In this document: one piece after another, positions 1-7,800 of the stretch
Layout: each line of letters starts with the position of its first letter
Numbering within the stretch: position 1 is the stretch's first letter
Assembly (NCBI GenBank): GCA_964603125.1
Contig: CAZRUA010000112.1
Location: forward strand, 1 to 11,678
Length of the DNA stretch: 11,678 nucleotides
Source: CAZRUA01 sp964603125
GTDB taxonomy: Bacteria; Bacteroidota; Bacteroidia; B-17B0; Aurantibacillaceae
Direction of reading: 5' to 3'
Program-made: the position numbers and the translations under genes
The notes under the pieces: model-generated
Seen by the model: only the letters and a program-made list of their open reading frames with translations
The model's database searches: none
What the model was told of the DNA's origin: nothing

Positions 1-8
1 TCGTATTC

Positions 9-938
9 TCAAGTTACAGGGTCGAAACCAGCTGCCTCGTGAATTTTGGCGATTTCTGGTTTACCAGTGATTGGCCCTTCCTGAATACCTTTGTGACACT
101 TCATACAAACATTAACTGTTGGTATACCTGCATGCTTAGATTTTTCAACTGTATTGTGGCAATATTGACAAGCAATTGCATTATCGCCAGCGTGAATTTT
201 GTGAGAGAACTTAATTGGTTGCTCAGGAGAGTAATACTCGCCAGTTTCAGGATTTGCATAAACACCTAAATCAAACAATCCATTCCAGCAACCACGCATA
301 CCAATTAAAACTAATAAGATAACAAACACACCCATTAATTTGCGGTGACCTCTCATCCATTGTTTTGCTTCATCCCAGAAAGTTGTGTCTTCATCAACAA
401 TTGGTTTACCAGCAGCACGTAAAGCTTGGTTGTGCATTGCTGCGCGTATACTTCTGAAGATACCGATTAAAATAGCTAAGATTGCTATTGCCCCTAAGAT
501 TAAATATAATGGATCGAAACCAGCATTCGCATTTTCAACTTGAACATCTCCTGTAGTTGAAGCAACTTTTGGCCCCTTATCTTTGCCATCTCCTGGCTCA
601 GAATAAATGTAATCAACAACTGCCTTCACCTCATCAGCATTTAATTCTGATTGGAAGTTACTCATTAGTTGGCCGTAATCCTTAATCAAATTTGCGAAAT
701 AAGCATCCCCCTTATGAGTATCAACATTTTGTACCCATTGGTAAGCAATGTTCTTATCTTTTATGCGACCTGAAACACCCTTTAAACCAGGGCCAGTTCC
801 GCGATTATCACCTAAACTATGACAAACAGCACATTTTGCTTTGAAAATTGATTTACCATCAGCTGCAAGCGTTGTGGAATTTAGTAATAAACTTACAAAA
901 ATCAAGCCCAGCAAGCGTTTTAAAGAAATTAAGGACAT
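9..938 (-). CDS. actA: ActA-like membrane cytochrome c of alternative complex III, ending early after three haem sites
   Basis: The protein resembles ActA, the multihaem subunit of alternative complex III, which oxidises menaquinol and passes electrons towards cytochrome oxidases. From the start chosen here (309 aa), residues 1-25 are a signal peptide. A monohaem cytochrome c domain follows, with CAVCH at 36-40 and a probable axial Met92. There are hydrophobic segments at about 144-161 and 201-214, then CQYCH (257-261) and CMKCH (278-282) in the periplasmic multihaem part. An in-frame Met 54 bp upstream would add a basic, non-signal-like leader, and a candidate promoter box suits the internal start better, so I use 938. 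Family members run to roughly 430 aa with five CXXCH motifs. This frame instead stops at TGA (9-11) just after the third haem, and the two codons left in the window read Glu-Tyr. The stop may be a real truncation or pseudogene, or a sequence error such as CGA read as TGA. The rest of the complex would lie beyond position 1. Confidence 0.8.
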   Translation of the reverse strand: MSLISLKRLLGLIFVSLLLNSTTLAADGKSIFKAKCAVCHSLGDNRGTGPGLKGVSGRIKDKNIAYQWVQNVDTHKGDAYFANLIKDYGQLMSNFQSELNADEVKAVVDYIYSEPGDGKDKGPKVASTTGDVQVENANAGFDPLYLILGAIAILAILIGIFRSIRAAMHNQALRAAGKPIVDEDTTFWDEAKQWMRGHRKLMGVFVILLVLIGMRGCWNGLFDLGVYANPETGEYYSPEQPIKFSHKIHAGDNAIACQYCHNTVEKSKHAGIPTVNVCMKCHKGIQEGPITGKPEIAKIHEAAGFDPVT

Positions 939-1005
939 ATTATAAACCTGTTTTTTTCTAAATATTTTTATGACAAAGTGATGACAAATCATCCCTTTTG
1001 GAGCG

Positions 1006-1013
1006 CAAATTTA
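1006..1013 (-). promoter_or_regulatory. Candidate Bacteroidota -7 box upstream of the ActA-like gene
   Basis: On the minus strand this reads TAAATTTG, an exact match to the Bacteroidota -7 consensus TAnnTTTG. Initiation about 6 bases downstream would give a leader of about 60 nt to the start at 938. A start at 992 would leave a leader of only about 8 nt. No convincing -33 TTG lies at the right spacing, and AT-rich DNA gives such matches by chance, so this is tentative. Confidence 0.3.
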
Positions 1014-1068
1014 ACAGAAGAATGCATTCCAGCTACTTTAAATGCTAAAAAAAGTTAACATTTTTACA

Positions 1069-1087
1069 ATTTAGAACAATTCTAAAT
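1069..1087. repeat. Perfect 8-bp inverted repeat in the 177-bp intergenic region
   Basis: The arms ATTTAGAA and TTCTAAAT are exact complements around a 3-base spacer (CAA). The stem has one G-C pair and no T-tract directly follows on either strand, so it is a poor rho-independent terminator. It lies between the end of the two-helix membrane protein gene and the candidate ActA promoter, so it could be an operator or a weak 3' RNA structure. The rest of 993-1169 holds no gene that I can see. Confidence 0.4.
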
Positions 1088-1169
1088 AAAGGTGTTTTTG
1101 GTGGGTTAAAACTAGTTATTCGTCGTTTGAAAATGAGAGCGCATAAAAGACCCCATTTTGAGCTAAATA

Positions 1170-1430
1170 CTATTTTGACTTATGAGGGAAACTCAATTTG
1201 AGCAACTGATAAATGATAAAATAAGTTAGAAAAGTACATATTAAAACAAATAGTGATACTGGCGCATAACCATAGTCTTCGAGGTGAAGTAATCCCCAAG
1301 CCGGCTTTTCAAAAGGCGTCTTTAACTTGCGAAAAACATTTACGCCAAAATATCCAGAAACAAATACAAAATAGAACCATGCTGAAAAGCTTATCAAACC
1401 AGCAATTACGTGCTTGCTTATTTTGCTCAT
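1170..1430 (-). CDS. Small two-helix membrane protein, unknown function
   Basis: I do not recognise this 86-aa protein. It has two hydrophobic stretches, at about 8-28 and 56-79, the first rich in aromatic residues (WFYFVF). They are joined by a loop of about 27 residues containing a basic patch (RKLK at 34-37) and an EKPAW motif. The last residues (PHKSK) are basic, suggesting a cytoplasmic C-terminus, and the N-terminus (SKISKH) is also basic, which fits a hairpin with both ends inside. The start follows the stop of the upstream lipoprotein gene by only 5 bp, so the two are almost certainly co-transcribed and perhaps translationally coupled. The gene ends in TAG. Its place in the cluster is the only hint of function. 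It is probably real because of the spacing and the clean helix pattern, but homologues would settle it. Confidence 0.65.
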   Translation of the reverse strand: MSKISKHVIAGLISFSAWFYFVFVSGYFGVNVFRKLKTPFEKPAWGLLHLEDYGYAPVSLFVLICTFLTYFIIYQLLKLSFPHKSK

Positions 1431-1435
1431 AATTT

Positions 1436-1849
1436 TTACTTACCGCAGTTATTAAACTTATTGGTTAGCTCCTTAACACGTTTGCTAAGCAGGGATGAAA
1501 TAATTTGGTTTTCAAACTCACCCATGAGGTATTTATTCCGGATTTCATCTTCAATTTTTTGATACTTGGTTTGTTGCTTAATGAAATCTCTGCACTCTAC
1601 ATTATCTCTTCCATTTTTTACTGCACATGCACAAAACTGATCAATCAATTTTTCCTCCTCTTTACATGCTTCAAAAAACTTAATGGAATCTTCCTTTAAA
1701 AAGATTACTGAATCAGTTTTACTTAACTCCTCAACTGCCAAAACCAAACCTCCTTTTCCCAAAGTTTCATCTGTATCAGTTTCATTAGGAATGGATGAGC
1801 TGGTGCATGAAAATGCTATAGCCAAAGGGAAAAGTAACAACGTTTTCAT
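1436..1849 (-). CDS. Small cysteine-rich putative lipoprotein, unknown function
   Basis: The 137-aa product starts with a short hydrophobic signal (residues 1-14) ending in AFSC. Cys15 is a plausible lipidation site, followed by a Ser/Thr/Glu/Asp-rich tether (16-30) common in exported lipoproteins. The lipobox is imperfect because its -3 position is Ala. The rest is charged and probably helical (about 40-132), with five further cysteines at 62, 73, 75, 86 and 135. These give the spacing C-x10-C-x-C-x10-C-x48-C, symmetrical about the CAC at 73-75, and could form disulfides or bind metal. I do not recognise a family. The gene begins 14 bp after the stop of the giant T9SS repeat protein and ends 5 bp before a two-helix membrane protein gene, so the three look like one operon. 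A periplasmic or outer-membrane role in export, anchoring or oxidation of the giant protein is inferred from position alone. Confidence 0.75.
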   Translation of the reverse strand: MKTLLLFPLAIAFSCTSSSIPNETDTDETLGKGGLVLAVEELSKTDSVIFLKEDSIKFFEACKEEEKLIDQFCACAVKNGRDNVECRDFIKQQTKYQKIEDEIRNKYLMGEFENQIISSLLSKRVKELTNKFNNCGK

Positions 1850-1863
1850 GGAATATATTTTAT

Positions 1864-4800
1864 CTATTGAACAATTAATTTAGAACAAACAACCTTTTCA
1901 TTTGCAATATAACGTAAGGTATAAACTCCTGCACTAATTAAATTTCTATCTAAATTAATTTTAGCAGAACTAGTAAACTTATTTGAGTAAACAACTTGTC
2001 CTGAAACATCAACTAATTCAATTGTATAAGGCAAGTCTTCTGTTGTTATAACGTTAATTAAATTATTTGCTGGATTTGGATAAAACGAAAAATTTAATTC
2101 CGAATTGAATAATAAAGTTTTCACTTCGGTTGATTGAAAATCTCCATTATAATCGTACTCAGTAATTCGGTAATAATTTAAACCATCAATTGGCCTGTTG
2201 TGCACGGCAGAATAATTTTTAACGCTATAACTTAAATGAGCGGCTTCAACTGTCCCAATAGTTTCAAAATTAACTCCATCAATTGAGTGTTCAACATTAA
2301 AGTAACTTGAGTTTTGCTCCGTAGCCGTACTCCAATTCAACTCAGCTGTTTTATCAACTTGAACAACATCAAAGTTTATAAACTCTACTGGCAACGGATT
2401 TAAACCTGCTAGTTTACTTCCTAATGTAAATCTACTAAATGAGTTAAACGCTGTTGGATTACTTGTTGAAGTTATAGAACCGCTTAATGGTGTTGAACTT
2501 GTTCCTACACCCGAAACGCCACCTATATCAATTAACGTAGTTGGAGCACTAAATGTGTTTTTAACAATAGTTAAATTACCTCCGTCGTAAACCCCATCAT
2601 TTGCTCCAAAATACAATTGGATGAGAGGATAAACTCCAGCACTATATGCCAAATTTGCATTAGGAACAGAAGTGGTTGTACCTGTTGTATAACGGTTTAT
2701 ATCCCAATAATGAACACCTGAGATTGTATCAACTGTTGGCGGTTTAGTCCAACCTAACATTAGCGTGCCTGGATTGTTAAACACTTCCGAATTATATGTA
2801 TAAGAAGTTGCTGCACTATGTCGTGTTGTTAAAACAGCTGGGCGCCAATCAGTCGATTTACCAATTGGAAAGTTTAATGTACGTGTTGTTGCATTAACGG
2901 CCATATCATAATTCATTGGGCCGTTAATATAACTTGATGCATTACCAACCGTTGTTGTTGAAGCATCATTCATGTTTAAAATATTTGTTGAAGTAGTATT
3001 AATGATTCCTTGAGTCATGGTTAATGTACTAGAAATATTTATACGTGTATTTAGCGTAACATCACTTGCAGATTTTGCCATTACAAAACGAGTAAATACT
3101 GGATTTAAAGCCGAACCAGATTTATTAATAGTTTGCGCGGCACCTCCCGACATTGTTGCAATACCTCCAGTTCCTGAACCAAAAGTTATTGTAGTAGCTG
3201 ATGTAGATGATACTGTTATATTGCCAGCATAAGTACAATTTGTGCTATAATTAGGGGCTAAAACACCCGCGCCATTTTGAGTAAATGTTACATCTCCATT
3301 ATAAGTATCTAGTGTTGTTGTTGCCAAACGCAAACGATTGGCACTTGTATTAAGAATACTTGTTGTGCCATTAAAAATATTATTCCCTAAACAATCATTA
3401 TCGGTAATCCCATTTTTTTGAAGTGTTGCCGTTGAATTATAAGTTGTACCATTTAAATAAATTTGCGGGAAGTTGAAACTAACTCCCGCATTAAAAACAC
3501 TTGTTGGTCCTAAATATAAAGCAGCAGAACCTGTTGTTTGAGCCATGGTTTGTGCTGTTGTACCTAACTGTGTGAAACGCACTAATGATAATACACCTGC
3601 TGTGAAACCTCCTGCACCTAAGCTGATTGTTTTTGAGCTTGCTAAGTTTGAAGTAGCTGTAGAAGTTGTATTAAAATAAATTCCCGATGAACTTCCGCCA
3701 CCAGTGCTTGTAACAACAAGATTTCCGTTATAGCTTGATACACCAACAGTACCGAATTGGATAACGGTTGACGAATGTGTATTAGTTAAATTAGTTGTTA
3801 CATCATTATTGTAAGTGGCTGTTGTACCAGTTCCATTTAAAATTCTTAAATTACTTTGTAAAGTTCCTCCAATATTAATCGTTAAAGTACCATCAAATTG
3901 TACTGCAGTATTATTGCTTTCAGCAATTAAATAACTCCAAGCATCAGTGCCTCCAGTTTTGCTTGAATTAAGTGTTGTAGCTTGGGCAAAAACGGTTGTT
4001 TGTCCGCTATGATTATGAGCAAAGTAAATTCTGCTATCCGTTCCAGTGCAATTAAATGTAGTTACGCCATTAAACAAATCACGCGTTCCATTACCTGTAT
4101 ATAAGTAGTTAGAACCAGAGTTTGTAATTGTTGTTGTACTATTAAAAATATTTCCCCCTGAACCTGCATTTGAAGTAGCACCATTTTTTTGAAGAGTAGC
4201 AGTACCATTGTAAGTTGTCCCATTTAGATATAACTGAGGAAAATTAAAATTAACATCACCATCGAAAGAACTAGTCGGCCCAAGATATATTGCTGCAGTT
4301 CCAGTTAATTGATTTAAAGTTTGCGGTGTAGCACTTACCTGTGTAAAACGTATTAATGATAAAACCCCTGAAGTAAAACCACCAGCACCAAGGCTAATTG
4401 TTTTAGTACTGGCTAAATTTGACGAAGCTGTTGTTCCTGTATTAAAATAAACTCCACCACCACCAGCAGTATTTGAAACAACTAAATTTCCATTAAATGC
4501 AGAGATTCCTGAATTACCCATTTGGTAAGTTCCTAAACCTGCATCAACAATTGTAACATTTCCATTGTAAGTAGAATTACCTGTAACTCCCATTTGAATT
4601 GTAGTTGAAGCATGTGTGTTAGTTAGATTCAAATTCACATCTCCTCCATAAAGAGCAGTTGTTCCAGTTCCTTGTAAAATTCTAAAATTACTTTGCAAAC
4701 TACCAGCAATATTAACCGATAAAGTACTATTAAATTGAACGAAAGAATTGGTGCCTTCCGATATCAAATAACTCCAACCATCAGCTCCACCCACCTTATT

Positions 4801-7800
4801 TGCATTTAATGTAACTGGCTGCGCAAAGATGGTAGTTTGTCCGTTATGATTATGTGCAAAATAAATTCTGCTATCTGTTCCTATTGAATTGAAAGTTGTA
4901 ACACCATTAAACAAATCTCTGTTTGTAGCGCCAGTATATAAATATCCGGAACCTGAATTAGTAATAATTGTAGTGCTATTAAAAATATTACCTCCATTAC
5001 CTCCATTATTTGTTGCCCCGTTTTTTTGAATGGTGGCAGTTCCATTATAAGTAGTTCCATTTAAATATACCTGCGGAAAATTAAATGTTACATCACCATC
5101 AAATGTACTCGCCGAACCTAAATATAGTGACGCCGTTCCTGAAGTTTGAACTAGGCTTTGAGGTGTAGCACCAACTTGTGTAAATTGCTTTAAAATTAAA
5201 TTACCTGAATTAAAACCAGCGCCACCTAAAGATATCGTTTTTGTTGCTGCCAAAGTAGATGTTCCCGTGCTATTTCCAAAAACAACTCCAGCACCATTAA
5301 CACATGAAACAATAATGTTATCATTAAATGTGGAATTTCCAGCTTGAAGACTTGCAACATAAATACCTCCTGTTGTTACTGTTGGAGTACAATTAAAAGT
5401 AGCTACTCCGCCAAAAACATTACCCGCACTATTATAGGCAACGTATATATCAGAGCTACCTGTATTGTTAAAAGTTGATGCTGAATTAAATTGGTCTGAA
5501 TTTCCATTACCAAACATTAACTGACCAGAACCTGAATTTGTGAATGTACCAGAAGCATTAAAAATATTACTTCCGGTGCTTTGGTCATTTGTTGCCCCTG
5601 TTTTTGTACAATCAACAGTACCATTGAAAGTACAACCGCTAAACAATAAGCGTGGTGAAGTGCTTACAACATTTCCACCTAAAATAGCACTCGGTCCATA
5701 TTGCAAAGTGCCCGCTGTTGCTGATAAAGTTAAATTAATTACTGCTGAGCCTAACTGAGTAAAGTTTCTGATTTGCAAATAACCTCCATCATAAGCAGTA
5801 CCTGTTTGTATTGTTTTTGTTGCAGCTAAAGTTGCAGTACCAGTTCCATAGCCAAATACAATTCCTATGGCACCTATGGTAGAATTTAAAGTAATATCAC
5901 CATTGAACTGGTTGCCAACTGGAGTGTTTATAAAAATAATACGTTCTGTTCCATTATTATTTACAGTTAAATTACCATTATAAATATCAGCTAAAGAGTT
6001 AGCAAAACCAAAAAATCCAGCACTAGTATTAGTTAAAACTACATTTCCATTAAAAGTGTTACCTCCAGTCGACCACTCGCCTGTTGAGCCAGTTTTAGTA
6101 GCATCAAATAACCCTTCGAAAGTTGTGCGATCAATCAATATCCTTGGAGAAACAACTGTTAAATTACCCCCTATTGAACAGTTTGTTGTTGTTTGAAACA
6201 ATGTTGTTGTGCCAGTTAACGTTAAATTAATCGCTGCGTTACCCAATTGAGTAAACTGACTTAATATTAAATAACCACTATCAAAACCAGCTCCAGTAAT
6301 ACTAATATTTTTTGTTGCAGCCAACTGAGACAGCGAGCCCGTTGTGTTTCCGAAAGCAATACCTGTTCCCGACATAGTATTGGATACAAAAATATTTCCA
6401 TTGAAAATGTTAGTACCTGAGGAATTATATGCGACTAAAATTCTTTCTGTGTTTGTATTTATAAAGTAAACATCATCGTTCCATGTGTCAGGGGCTCCAT
6501 TGCCCAACAAAATATATCCAGTCCCCGTTTTTGTAAAACTACTTACTCCACTAAAAACATTTCCTCCACCCGAATTATCATTTTGACTGCCCGTTTTTGT
6601 AAAAGTTGTTGTTCCATTAAACGTAGTGTTTGACATAAAAATACGCGGTGCAGTAACTGTAACATTACCTCCAATATTTGAATTACGCGCAAAACTAATC
6701 GAGCTAGTTCCAGTCATGTTTAAGTTTATGGCCGCATTACCAAGCTGGGTAAAAGTTCCTAAATACAAATTACCTCCTGAGTAGCCAGAAGTACCAATGA
6801 GAATGGTTTTACCTGCGGCCAAGGTTGGCGTTCCTGTGCCACCAGTATAGCCTAAGTATATATCTTCCGTTCCTGTTGCATTTAAAATAATATTATCATT
6901 AAATAAATCATTAGAGTTGTAACCCAGCATAAAATAAGCTCCAGTATTTGTGCTTTGCTGGGTTATAGTACATGTTGAATTAAAAATATTTTGAACACCA
7001 GCATTGTGGTTACCGCCGCCGCCGCCAGTTTTAATAAATTCAACAGCAGAGTTAAATGTTGCTCCCTGAACATAAAAATCTGCAGCAGTAAAAGTGCAAG
7101 CGCCACCAAATAAACAATTAGAAGCTGGTTTATTAAAATAAAGAGCTGACGAGCCTGTTAAATTAAGATTGATTGGAGCGTTACCATTTTGGATAAACCC
7201 ACCAAACCTTAAATAACCAGAAGAAAAACCAGCACCACCTATACTAATAGTTTTACCAGCAGCTAAAGTAGGTGTGCCAGTTCCTCCTGTCCAGCCTAAA
7301 TTAATTCCTCCAGCACTAGTTGCTGTTAAAATAATATCATCGTTAAACAAATCGTTAGAATTATAACCTAACATAAAATAACCTGTTGAGCTTTGCTGAT
7401 TGATAGTACAGGTAGAGTTAAAAATATTTTGAACACCATTATTATGATCGTTGCCTCCACCAGTTTTGGTAAACACAGCTGATGAATTGAATATACCTCC
7501 CCGACAATAAATATCTGGTGAAGTAATTGTAACAGGCCCTCCCCAAGTTGAAGTACTGGTTACTGCACCTGTTCCAATGTGCACAGAGCTTGTTCCTGTT
7601 GTGGTTAAATTTACTGCTGCATTACCTGCTTGTGTTATGCCTTGCAGATACAAATAACCAACACTAAAACCTGCACCACCAATAAATACAGACTTGCTTG
7701 CTGCGATATCACTGGCAGAACCTCCATTCCAACCAATTGTGCTACCAACAGAGCTGCCTATTTGCGTAAAATAGACATTTCCATTAAACTGGTTGCCTGT

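Noticed and set aside
9..11. TGA read as an amino acid (recoded stop)
   Set aside because: Trp codons in the other genes are TGG, no other gene here has an in-frame TGA, and such recoding is not expected in a free-living member of this phylum.
939..992. Upstream start for the ActA-like protein at 992
   Set aside because: It would put 18 mostly basic or aromatic residues before a normal signal peptide; the Met at 938 gives a standard signal sequence and a longer leader.
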